Shown here: in pieces, positions 50,310 through 57,438 of the stretch
Layout of the letters: every line of letters begins with the position of its first letter
How positions within the stretch are numbered: the stretch's first letter is position 1
The notes under the pieces: generated by a model
What the model saw: the letters and a program-made list of their open reading frames with translations, nothing else
What the model was told of the DNA's origin: nothing
The model's database searches: none
Source of the DNA: Longimicrobiaceae bacterium
Lineage (GTDB): Bacteria; Gemmatimonadota; Gemmatimonadetes; Longimicrobiales; Longimicrobiaceae
DNA length: 64,000 nt
NCBI GenBank assembly: GCA_036375715.1
Contig: DASVBS010000031.1
Location: 124,001 to 188,000, forward strand
Reading direction: 5' to 3'
Translations under genes and position numbers: made by a program

Positions 50310-52018
50310 TGACCGGACGGCTGCATTGACTGGAACTGCTGCGTCAGCCAGTTCCCCTGCGACTGGATCCGGCTGAGCATCGTCTCCATCTGCGTGTACT
50401 GCCGGATCAGCGACTGCCGGCGCAGCTCCAGGCGCTGCTCGGCGTCCTCGATCCGCAACTCGAGCGCGGAGTTCGATTCCTCGAGGAAGCGGATCTGCGA
50501 GGCGACGGTCCCGGTGAAGGAGGCCGCGATCGCGTCCGAGGCCTCGTACATCTCGCGGCCGACTTCCTGGAAGAGCGTGCGCACGTCGTTCGGATTGCTC
50601 TCGAGCACCTCCTTCAGCCGCGCCGTGTCGAGCGTGAGCTTCCCATCGCGGTCGAGGGCGACGCCTGCGTTCGCGGCACGGGTGAGCTCGCTGCCGGCAA
50701 GGGCGGAGACGTCGCTGAGCATCACCTCGGTCAGCGACCGAGCGGTCGTGCGCAGGGTGCCATTGGTCGCCAGGACATCGCCGCCGGTCTGCTGCTTGGT
50801 CACGAAGTCGCGCACGGCGTTGAAGGCGTCCACGTAGCCCTGGATCGCATCCACCGTGGCATCCGTGTCACGGGCAATGGTCAGCTCCACCGCTTCGCCT
50901 GGCTCGGCGGCGAGCAGGTTGATGCTCACCCCGGCGATTGCCCCGGACAGCACGTTGCTGCGGCTGGTGAGGGTGAAGCCGTCGATGGTGGCTTCCGCGT
51001 CCGTCCCGGCGGCGATCTCCCCCACGCGGCCGGCCTGCTGGAAGCCGAGCAGCTCGACGATCCGCTGGCTGGCCGCGGGATCGCTGGCGTCCGGGTCTGC
51101 GCTCACCGTCCCCTCCACGGAGAGGCGGTAGTGCGTGCGGCCGCCGATGATCTCCTCGACCAGGTTCGCCGATCCTCCCGCCGCGGCCACCTTGTTCATC
51201 ACCGTGATGAGGGTGTCGGTGGCCAGGTCCACCGTGATCTTGCGTCCGTCGATCTCGATGGTGGTCTCGGGCGGCGAGGGGCTCACCCCCAACATGGCGG
51301 CGAGCGTGCGGGTGCTGTCGTTGAAGCGGTGCGTTTCCGTGCGCGACGCGTCGCTGGGTGAGACGTTCGCGGTGTAGGTCGCGTCCAGGACGCCGAGCTG
51401 CTGGAGCACCCCGCCGCTGCTGGCGCTGTCGACCAGCTCGATACCGCGCGAGCCCGTCTGATCCGCGGTGAGGATCAACCGGTGCTCGTTCGGCCCTGTG
51501 GTCAGGATGGTGGCGGTCACGCCGCTGGCGTCGGAGCCGCTGTTGACCGAGTTGATCCGATCGCGGATGTCGTTCAGCGTGTCCGTAGCGGTCACCTCGA
51601 CCGCGCGGCCGTTGACGAAGAACTGACCGGAGAGACCAAGCGCGGTGGTGGCGCTCCCCTCGACGGTGCTGCTGAGCTTGGCCGCCCGCGCGAGCTGTTT
51701 CACCTCGACCTGGTAGCTACCGGGGGAGGCGCCGCTCGAGGCCGTGGCGGAGATGACGGCGCGGCCGGACGCGGTGGTACCGGCGGTCGCCTGGTAGATC
51801 CCGAAGGAGGTCCCGTCGCGCAGGGCAAGGCTGGCGCTCTTCAGCTTGCTGACGAGCCCCTCGTATGTCTTCCAGGCCTCGATGCGCGCCTGCTGCGTCG
51901 AGAGCCGGTTCGAGAGCGGGGTGACCGCGCGCGCGGACTCCAGCTTCATGATCTCGTCGATCATGTCCTTCCACTGGATGCCGCTGGCGAGTCCGCCGAA
52001 CGATGCGATCGGATCCAT
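50306..52018 (-). CDS. fliD: flagellar filament cap protein FliD
   Basis: The 570-residue protein has the FliD N-terminus (FGGLASGIQWKDMIDEIMKL), a variable middle with flagellin-hook IN-type repeats, and the C-terminal coiled coil (LRIEDAEQRLELRRQSLIRQ then YTQMETMLSRIQSQGNWL). It caps the filament and promotes flagellin assembly. AGGGAGGAAACCC precedes ATG 52018. It heads the leftward operon fliD-(fliT)-fliS-(flgN), downstream of fliC with a strong hairpin between. No sigma-28 site was found in the 93-bp gap, so it may rely on read-through from fliC. Confidence 0.94.
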   Translation of the reverse strand: MDPIASFGGLASGIQWKDMIDEIMKLESARAVTPLSNRLSTQQARIEAWKTYEGLVSKLKSASLALRDGTSFGIYQATAGTTASGRAVISATASSGASPGSYQVEVKQLARAAKLSSTVEGSATTALGLSGQFFVNGRAVEVTATDTLNDIRDRINSVNSGSDASGVTATILTTGPNEHRLILTADQTGSRGIELVDSASSGGVLQQLGVLDATYTANVSPSDASRTETHRFNDSTRTLAAMLGVSPSPPETTIEIDGRKITVDLATDTLITVMNKVAAAGGSANLVEEIIGGRTHYRLSVEGTVSADPDASDPAASQRIVELLGFQQAGRVGEIAAGTDAEATIDGFTLTSRSNVLSGAIAGVSINLLAAEPGEAVELTIARDTDATVDAIQGYVDAFNAVRDFVTKQQTGGDVLATNGTLRTTARSLTEVMLSDVSALAGSELTRAANAGVALDRDGKLTLDTARLKEVLESNPNDVRTLFQEVGREMYEASDAIAASFTGTVASQIRFLEESNSALELRIEDAEQRLELRRQSLIRQYTQMETMLSRIQSQGNWLTQQFQSMQPSGQ

Positions 52019-52050
52019 GGGTTTCCTCCCTGCGCGATGCTACGGCTGGT

Positions 52051-52082
52051 CCCCGGAGTCGGAGCGGGCTCCAACCCCGGGG
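52051..52082. terminator. strong hairpin between fliC and fliD
   Basis: CCCCGGAGTCGGAGC and GCTCCAACCCCGGGG pair over 15 bp (two mismatches, wobble-tolerated on one strand) with a 2-nt loop. It lies 30 nt past the fliC stop and 33 nt before fliD. No T-run, so it may act as an attenuator or as a 3' stabiliser of fliC mRNA. Confidence 0.6.
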
Positions 52083-52111
52083 TTCTTACCAGCCTACTGC
52101 CGAAGCTCTGC

Positions 52112-53284
52112 TTACCGGAGGAGCTGCAGCACGCTCTGGCTGAGCGAGTTCGCCTGGGCGAGCATCGCCGTGCCGGCCTGAGCGAGGATGTTGTACTTGC
52201 TGAACTGCATCATCTCGTACGCCATGTCCGCGTCACGAATGGTCGACTCGGCGGCCATGGTGTTCTGGATGATCGAGCCGAGGTTCGTGCTGGCGAACTC
52301 GAGGCGGTTCTGTGCCGCACCGATCTGGCCGATGACGTCGTTCAGGGTGCTGTAAGCATTCTCGATTGACGTGATGGCATCCTGGGCCTCAGTGATGGTC
52401 GCGAGGCGTGCGTCAGCGATGTTGAGACCCGCAGTGCTCAAGTTGCCCAGCGAGAGCGCGATCGTGCTGTCGATGCCGGTGCCGTTGCCAACGCGGAAGA
52501 CCGCTTCGTCCTGGGTACCCGTGACGATCGTGGTGCCGTGGAGCTCGTCGCCGGTCACGGAGCTTCCGTCTGCAGCGATCCCGCCCGACCAGGAGAACGA
52601 GACGCCGAGCTTGTCGAAGTTGAACCGCTGAACCGTGCCGTCGGTGGTTCCCGTCTGGATGTCCAGCGTCTGACTGGCGAAATCCACACCGCCAACGCTG
52701 CCGGTCAACGTGATTTTACCCGGTACGGACGTCGTATCGACCGTGTAGGTTGCTCCTGCCCGCGCACCCGAAATGCTGATGTCACTGGCGTAGAGCGTGC
52801 CGGTGGCGCCCCCGGGATCCGAGTCGGCCGCAATGAGCGTAGACGAGGCGTCCAGCTGAACTCCGAAGGTGCCGTTGAGGAGCACCTGATCCTGGAACTT
52901 GGTGCTGCCCACGATTCGGTCGATCTCGGCCTGCAGCTGCTCGAACTCCGCCTGGATCGCCCCACGAGCGTCGTCCGTGGTGTTGGCGGAGGCCGCCTGC
53001 GTGGCCAGCTCCTTCATGCGGTCCAGAATCGTGGCGATGGTGCTGGTGGCACCGTCCGCGATCTGAAGAACCGAGCTCGCCTGCGACGCGTTGCGCTGCG
53101 CGGCCTGGAGTGCGCGCACGTCGCCGCGCATCTGGTTGGCGATCGAGAGACCGGCCGCGTCGTCGGCAGCGCGGTTGATCCGGAAGCCGGACGAGAGCCG
53201 CTGCGTCGAGATCTGGAGGGCTGCGTTGGTGGTCGCGAGGCTGCGCTGCGCGGTGAGCGCCGAGATGTTGGTGTTGATCCGCAT
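52112..53284 (-). CDS. fliC: flagellin
   Basis: The 390-residue flagellin has conserved D0/D1 ends (MRINTNISALTAQRSLATTN, RLSSGFRINRAADDAAGLSI; C-terminus MMQFSKYNILAQAGTAMLAQ then ANSLSQSVLQLL) and a ~120-residue Thr/Ser/Gly-rich variable centre exposed on the filament. It is the main structural protein of the filament. AGGGAGGAATCACC precedes ATG 53284, and a sigma-28 promoter lies at 53362-53389. FliW, encoded upstream, binds flagellin in many bacteria. Only one flagellin gene is present here. Confidence 0.97.
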   Translation of the reverse strand: MRINTNISALTAQRSLATTNAALQISTQRLSSGFRINRAADDAAGLSIANQMRGDVRALQAAQRNASQASSVLQIADGATSTIATILDRMKELATQAASANTTDDARGAIQAEFEQLQAEIDRIVGSTKFQDQVLLNGTFGVQLDASSTLIAADSDPGGATGTLYASDISISGARAGATYTVDTTSVPGKITLTGSVGGVDFASQTLDIQTGTTDGTVQRFNFDKLGVSFSWSGGIAADGSSVTGDELHGTTIVTGTQDEAVFRVGNGTGIDSTIALSLGNLSTAGLNIADARLATITEAQDAITSIENAYSTLNDVIGQIGAAQNRLEFASTNLGSIIQNTMAAESTIRDADMAYEMMQFSKYNILAQAGTAMLAQANSLSQSVLQLLR

Positions 53285-53361
53285 GGTGATTCCTCCCTGA
53301 ATGTTGTCGGGAGCATCCTTGCTCCCCGCGACGTCCGCGAAGTCGGTCGTCTGAGGAAACA

Positions 53362-53389
53362 GTATCGAGAGGAAGGGGGGAAATCTTTA
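53362..53389 (-). promoter_or_regulatory. sigma-28 promoter of fliC
   Basis: Minus strand: TAAAGATT, 12 nt, CTCGATAC, followed by TG. It shares CGATACTG with the flgL promoter at 55113. The leader to ATG 53284 is ~70 nt. Spacer is 12 rather than 11; -35 matches 7/8. Confidence 0.7.
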
Positions 53390-53485
53390 GTGCGCGCGGT
53401 GCTTCGCGCGGCGCTGGCTCGCCGTGCGAGGCTATCCGTTATCCGCTATCCGTTATCCGTTGGGCGAAGACAGGCTGAGGGGGAT

Positions 53486-53584
53486 ATGCTGGTGGACACA
53501 TTCGATCCCGAGGAAGGCCAGATTCGTACAGTCAATCCCGCTTCGATCTTGATGTCGTTTGGACTGTTTTTGGTCGACAAATAG
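53486..53584 (+). CDS. possible 32-codon ORF between repeat arms
   Basis: ATG at 53486 directly follows GAGGGGGAT, a good ribosome-binding site, and opens MLVDTFDPEEGQIRTVNP, continuing to TAG at 53582-53584 just before a hairpin. It is on the strand opposite to fliC and fliW. The first three residues recall CsrA (MLV), often next to fliW, but the remainder is not CsrA. No promoter is evident on this strand. May be chance. Confidence 0.3.
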   Translation: MLVDTFDPEEGQIRTVNPASILMSFGLFLVDK

Positions 53585-53608
53585 AAAGGGCGGGCACGAA
53601 GCCCGCCC
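53578..53608 (-). terminator. terminator of the flgL-fliW transcript
   Basis: GGGCGGGC/GCCCGCCC, 8-bp stem with a 5-nt loop (53588-53608), followed on the minus strand by TTTCTATTTG. It lies 72 nt past the fliW stop, inside the arms of the GTTATCC repeat, and separates flgL-fliW from fliC. Confidence 0.78.
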
Positions 53609-53679
53609 CCTGTTCCTGACGGATAACGGATAACGGATAACGGATAACGGAAAACCCAGCCCCGATAGCCAATAACCCT

Positions 53680-54153
53680 CTACATCCTCGCTAAGTCCAC
53701 CGGCCACCGCACCCCGTACTCCGAATTGGGCACCGCGATCTGCTTCGCCCGCCGGGTGCGCAGGTTGAACGCGAGTGGCCCCTGGAGGTTGGCCGTGCAG
53801 CCCCCGCGCTCGGGGGTAGCGAGGGTCACGATCGCCAGGATGATCACGTCCGATTCACTCTCGATCTCCAGCTCGGCCCGGTCATTCGGCGAGAGCTCGA
53901 CGGTGAAGCCCTCCACGGCCAGGAACGGATCCACCAGCAGGAAGGCAAAGGAGGAGTGCTCCGCCGACTGCAGCCAGTACAGACCTTCGCGCTCGGAGGG
54001 GATCAGCACGAAATCCCGGCAGGCGGGAAAGCCCAGGATACCGGTGGGGAAGGTGATCAGCTCATCCTGCTGCACGGTGAGCTCGCCCAGCAGATCCGAC
54101 GCGACGATCATGGGCCTCCGATCGGTGGGAAGGGCGACGACGGTGGCGGTCAT
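53680..54153 (-). CDS. fliW: flagellar assembly factor FliW
   Basis: The 157-residue protein has the FliW core: ITFPTGILGFPACRDFVLIP (~34-53), YWLQSAEHSSFAFLLVDPFL and VIILAIVTLATPERGGCTAN, ending SEYGVRWPVDL. FliW binds flagellin and, when free, antagonises the translational repressor CsrA. ATG 54153 overlaps the flgL stop (ATGA). No csrA gene is present in the window, although it commonly neighbours fliW. A terminator follows 72 nt later. Confidence 0.94.
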   Translation of the reverse strand: MTATVVALPTDRRPMIVASDLLGELTVQQDELITFPTGILGFPACRDFVLIPSEREGLYWLQSAEHSSFAFLLVDPFLAVEGFTVELSPNDRAELEIESESDVIILAIVTLATPERGGCTANLQGPLAFNLRTRRAKQIAVPNSEYGVRWPVDLARM

Positions 54154-55031
54154 CGCAGGTAGTCGGCCAGCGTCATGCCCATCACCCGCGAGGTGGCGAG
54201 CATCGCCGCCTGGTACGCGGTCTGACGACCGATCAGGTCGGTCATTGCCTCCTCGAAGTCGACCTCCTGCAGGTCGGCCTTGAAGGTTTTCAGGTTCAGG
54301 TCGAGGGCGTCGAGGTTGGCCGTGGTGATGTCGAGCTGGTCCGCCCAGACGCCCACCTCGCCGAGCAAGTTCTGAACCGATCGCGACGCGGTGCGCAAGG
54401 CCTCGCCCGCGTCGGCGATCTCGTCCGGTTGACCATTCTGAAGCGCCTGGCGGAGCTCCGCCAGCGCGTCCAGCACCCCGGTATCCGTGAAGACCTCCTG
54501 CGCGCTGTGGTTGGTCCGGATCGTCACAGCGCGCCCGATCTGCACGGAGGGTCCTGGCGCGGCGGGGTCGGCCGCAGTGGGCACTCCGTCGGAGTCGAGT
54601 GGCGCCGTGTCCGCGTTCGCTCCCCCGAAGATGTAGCGGTTGCCGACCTGAGTGTTGGCGAGCGAGATCGCGTGATCATAGAGCTGCTCCACCTCGACCA
54701 GGGCGGCGTCCCGCGCCGCCTGGTCCGCCGTGGCGCTGGAGGCCATGGTGGCCAGCTCGCGGGCTCGGTCGAGTATCTGGGTGAGGCTGCCCAGCGCGGT
54801 CTCCTCCGCCGCCGTGAAGGCGCGAGCGGAGTCGATGTTGCGCCGATACTGTTCAATGGCGCGCAGGGAGCTCTGCGCTCCCATGATGGCGCCGGCCGCG
54901 GCGGGATCGTCCGAGGCACGCTCCACGCGCAGCCCGGTGCTCACCCGCTGCTGGGCGATCGCCAGCGCTCGCGCGTTCGCTTGAAGCGACGCCAGCGCGT
55001 TCCGCTGGATGATGTTGTTGGTAATTCTCAT
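54150..55031 (-). CDS. flgL: hook-filament junction protein FlgL
   Basis: The 293-residue protein resembles a short flagellin: N-terminus MRITNNIIQRNALASLQANA with RVSTGLRVERASDDPAAAG; C-terminus MTDLIGRQTAYQAAMLATSR. VGNRYIFGGANADTAP is a FlgL-specific segment. It forms the second junction zone above FlgK; no flgK is in the window. ATG 55031 is used rather than ATG 55043, matching the family start. A sigma-28 promoter lies ~85 bp upstream. Confidence 0.93.
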   Translation of the reverse strand: MRITNNIIQRNALASLQANARALAIAQQRVSTGLRVERASDDPAAAGAIMGAQSSLRAIEQYRRNIDSARAFTAAEETALGSLTQILDRARELATMASSATADQAARDAALVEVEQLYDHAISLANTQVGNRYIFGGANADTAPLDSDGVPTAADPAAPGPSVQIGRAVTIRTNHSAQEVFTDTGVLDALAELRQALQNGQPDEIADAGEALRTASRSVQNLLGEVGVWADQLDITTANLDALDLNLKTFKADLQEVDFEEAMTDLIGRQTAYQAAMLATSRVMGMTLADYLR

Positions 55032-55112
55032 CGGCGCGCCCACCCGACGGCATACGGTATCTCAGTCCCTGGCGCCCGGTTGCCGGTCCGTGGGCGCAGG
55101 GGTATGTTTTCA

Positions 55113-55140
55113 GTATCGGTGCCTCTTTTTGCTCCCTTGA
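55113..55140 (-). promoter_or_regulatory. sigma-28 promoter of flgL-fliW
   Basis: Minus strand: TCAAGGGA, 12 nt, ACCGATAC, then TG. It shares CCGATAC with the chemoreceptor promoter and CGATACTG with the fliC promoter. Located in the 131-bp gap between flgL and the divergent NtrC-type regulator. Confidence 0.68.
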
Positions 55141-55162
55141 GCAGCGTCAGTACTCCCCCTCC

Positions 55163-56608
55163 ATGGCGACGATCCTCCACGTCGACGACGAGCCGTCCAT
55201 TGGTCTGATCCTCCAGGATACGCTGGAGCGGGCAGGCCATCGTGCCTTGGGGGTTCGCAGCGTCCCCGAGGCGCTCCAGGTCCTCGCCCGCGAGCAGGTG
55301 GACCTGATCATCTCCGACTATCGAATGCCGGGTCTCACCGGCCTCGAGTTCCTGTCCCTGCTACAGCGGGAGGACTACGACATCCCGCTCATCATGCTCA
55401 CCGGCCACGCGAGCATCGAGCACGCGGTGGCCTCCATGAAGGCGGGGGCGATCGACTACATCACCAAGCCCATCCGCCCGGAGCACCTGCTGCTCGCGGT
55501 GGACCAGGCGCTGGAATTCGTACGGCTTCGCCGCGAGAACGAGACGCTGCGGCGCGAAGTGATGGAGTTCCGGAACGAGCGCCAGATCATCGGCGAGAGC
55601 ACGGCGATCCGGAGAATCCTGCAGACGGTGTCGATGGTCGCGCCCGCGCGCGCGACAGTATTACTACAGGGAGAATCGGGGACCGGTAAGGAGCTGCTGG
55701 CGCGGGCCATCCACGACCAGAGCGACCGGCGGGACCGACCGTTCATCAAGCTCAACTGTGCTGCCCTGCCCGAAGGGCTGGTGGAGAGCTCGCTCTTCGG
55801 GCACGAGAAGGGCGCCTTCACCGGCGCGATCCGGCGCGTGGAGGGCGCCTTCGAGCGAGCGCACCGCGGCACGCTCCTGCTCGACGAGATTTCGGAGATG
55901 CGGCTGGACCTGCAGGCGAAGCTCCTGCGGGTTCTCCAGGAGCAGGAATTCGAGCGGGTGGGGGGAACGACCCCGATCCGGGTAGATGTGCGCATCATCG
56001 CCACCACCAACCGCGACCTCGCCGCCGAGGCGGCCGCGGGGAACTTCCGGCAGGACCTCTACTTCCGCCTCAGCGTAATCCCGATCATGGTGCCGCCGCT
56101 GCGGGAGCGGAAGGAGGACATCCCGGTGCTCGCCTACCGCTTCGCGATGCGCACCGCGGCGGAGGTCGGGCGGGAGTTCCACGGGATCAGCCCGGACGCG
56201 ATCCAGCTCCTCCAGAGCCACGACTGGCCCGGCAACATCCGCGAGCTTCAGCACGCGGTGGAGCGGGCCGTGATCCTCAGCCAGGATCCGATTCTTCAGC
56301 CCTCCGCCTTCGACGTGCAGCGCTTCGGGCTTACCCCCGGCTTCACGCCCAGCACCTTCGCGGGCGCGCGCGCAGGGAGTGCCGGCGGCACCACCGCCGC
56401 GGGGGCGGGCGCGGCACCTTCCCCGGATTCGGGTCCCGCGGTGGTGCTGAAGACCTTCAACGTGGCCGACGCCGAGCGGGTGCTGATCCAGCAGGCGCTC
56501 GAGGCCACCGACAACAACCGCACCCGCGCGGCGGAGCTGCTCGGCATCTCCGTGCGAACGCTGCGGAACAAGCTCAATGCCCCGGCGGATGCGAACGACG
56601 ATAACTGA
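55163..56608 (+). CDS. NtrC-family sigma-54-dependent flagellar regulator (FlrC/FleR-like)
   Basis: The 481-residue protein has a receiver domain (~1-120; acidic LHVDDEPS, phosphoacceptor Asp in LIISDYRMPGLTG, Lys in YITKPIRP) and an AAA+ domain (~140-375). The AAA+ part has Walker A GESGTGKEL, the sigma-54-contacting loop GAFTGA (~217-222), Walker B LLLDEISEM and the R-finger region LYFRLSVIP. A C-terminal Fis-type helix-turn-helix follows (NNRTRAAELLGISVRTLRNK). Lying between the flagellar gene blocks, it is the likely activator of the sigma-54 promoter before flgB. Its kinase (FlrB-like) is not adjacent. No strong ribosome-binding site precedes ATG 55163. Confidence 0.94.
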   Translation: MATILHVDDEPSIGLILQDTLERAGHRALGVRSVPEALQVLAREQVDLIISDYRMPGLTGLEFLSLLQREDYDIPLIMLTGHASIEHAVASMKAGAIDYITKPIRPEHLLLAVDQALEFVRLRRENETLRREVMEFRNERQIIGESTAIRRILQTVSMVAPARATVLLQGESGTGKELLARAIHDQSDRRDRPFIKLNCAALPEGLVESSLFGHEKGAFTGAIRRVEGAFERAHRGTLLLDEISEMRLDLQAKLLRVLQEQEFERVGGTTPIRVDVRIIATTNRDLAAEAAAGNFRQDLYFRLSVIPIMVPPLRERKEDIPVLAYRFAMRTAAEVGREFHGISPDAIQLLQSHDWPGNIRELQHAVERAVILSQDPILQPSAFDVQRFGLTPGFTPSTFAGARAGSAGGTTAAGAGAAPSPDSGPAVVLKTFNVADAERVLIQQALEATDNNRTRAAELLGISVRTLRNKLNAPADANDDN

Positions 56609-56650
56609 GGTCTGCCCTCGAGCCGTGGGCGTTGATCCGGAGAGTTAGAA

Positions 56651-56830
56651 CGCAGAGGGCGCAAGAGGTCATCGCGGAGGGCGCGGGGGCCCCGCCCTCC
56701 ACCCATCCCCTAATCCTCCATCCCCCACAATCACTGATGCCTCGCAGATACCGTGCGCGAGGATCGAAGAGGGATTGGGGCTTCAGATATCCCTCTGCGC
56801 CCTCCACGCTGTCCTCTGCGGCCTCTGTGA
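56651..56830. repeat. two-armed 9-mer inverted repeat, CGCAGAGGG family
   Basis: The left arm (56651-56681) reads CGCAGAGGG, CGCAAGAGG, TCAT, CGCGGAGGG. The right arm (56791-56830) reads CCCTCTGCG, CCCTCCACG, CTGT, CCTCTGCGG, CCTCTGTGA. Both arms are 9-bp units broken by a 4-nt interruption and are inverted over ~109 nt. It begins 43 nt after the NtrC-type gene stop and occupies the left part of the 527-bp gap 56609-57135. Confidence 0.7.
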
Positions 56831-56943
56831 TTCCCACCGTTCCACGCCCGTCGCTAAACTAGCCCGGCAAATCCCTCCCTCCTAGCTCGGCAGTTCCTTC
56901 CCCTTTTCGCTCGCCGTCCAAGCCTTACGGGGCTCTGATCGAA

Positions 56944-57055
56944 GCAGAATAACAATCCTTTGCACAAACGGCTTGTTGTCCACCAAAATATTCTGCGTCA
57001 AAGGGTTGCCTCAATCCTGCCCCTCCGGTCTCTGCCTTCATTTTTCCGTATTCTG
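56944..57055. promoter_or_regulatory. candidate enhancer boxes for the NtrC-type regulator
   Basis: GCAGAATA (56944-56951) and its exact inverse TATTCTGC (56989-56996) flank an AT-richer stretch, and a third TATTCTG lies at 57049-57055. They sit about 128, 83 and 20 bp upstream of the sigma-54 site, suitable for an enhancer-binding protein. Recognised by symmetry only. Confidence 0.45.
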
Positions 57056-57071
57056 AGCCTTGGCCACGGTT

Positions 57072-57087
57072 TGGAACGGCCGTTGCC
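57072..57087 (+). promoter_or_regulatory. sigma-54 promoter of the flgB operon
   Basis: TGGAACG-GCCG-TTGCC matches TGGCACG-N4-TTGCW in 10 of 12 defined positions, with GG (57073-57074) and GC (57085-57086) exactly 10 nt apart. Transcription should begin near 57098. It lies directly before flgB and downstream of the NtrC-type regulator gene. Confidence 0.82.
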
Positions 57088-57135
57088 CCTGGAGGCGCGC
57101 CGTCCATGCGGAGGTCAACCAGCGAAGCATTCCAG

Positions 57136-57438
57136 ATGATCCACGGGTTTTTCGGACGCGTATCCGCAGCCAACCAGCTCAAGGAGGCGCTCGACGTCGG
57201 TAACCGCCGCACGCGCGAGATCGCCGACCGGGTGGCCAAGGCGTCGATACAGAACCAGGACGGCTTCGCTCTTCCCGACGTCGACGGGCCGCCGAGTGCG
57301 GCGCCGGTCCCTGGTGAGCCGGTGGACCTGGAGGCGGAGATGGTCAACCTCGCGGACGAGCAGATCCGCTTCGAGGCCACCGCCCGACTTCTCCAGAGGG
57401 CTTACGAGCAGATTCGTCTCAGCATTCGCGAACGCTGA
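57136..57438 (+). CDS. flgB: flagellar rod protein FlgB, short and divergent
   Basis: The 100-residue protein has an FlgB-like C-terminus (DLEAEMVNLADEQIRFEATA then RLLQRAYEQIRLSIRER) and a short N-terminal helix (VSAANQLKEALDVGNRRT). The usual ANNIANADTPGF motif is degraded to ADRVAKASIQNQDGF, and the protein is ~30 residues shorter than typical. Position (sigma-54 promoter, then flgB-flgC-fliE) supports the call. ATG 57136 matches the family start; ATG 57106 would leave a leader of only ~8 nt. The stop shares a base with the flgC ATG. Confidence 0.8.
   Translation: MIHGFFGRVSAANQLKEALDVGNRRTREIADRVAKASIQNQDGFALPDVDGPPSAAPVPGEPVDLEAEMVNLADEQIRFEATARLLQRAYEQIRLSIRER

Larger units (their letters stand above)
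53431..53655. repeat. two-armed heptamer inverted repeat, GTTATCC family
   Basis: The left arm (53431-53458): GCTATCC, GTTATCC, GCTATCC, GTTATCC. The right arm (53621-53655): GGATAAC four times, then GGAAAAC. The arms are inverted over 162 nt that contain a T-tailed terminator (53578-53608) and a 32-codon ORF. The right arm lies 24 nt past the fliW stop, as read from the fliW transcript. Same family as 38092-38213. With the fliC promoter, this accounts for the gap 53285-53679. Confidence 0.87.

Noticed and set aside
53453-53707. 84-residue minus-strand ORF downstream of fliW as csrA
   Set aside because: The translation has no CsrA sequence and runs through the heptamer repeat arms and the terminator.
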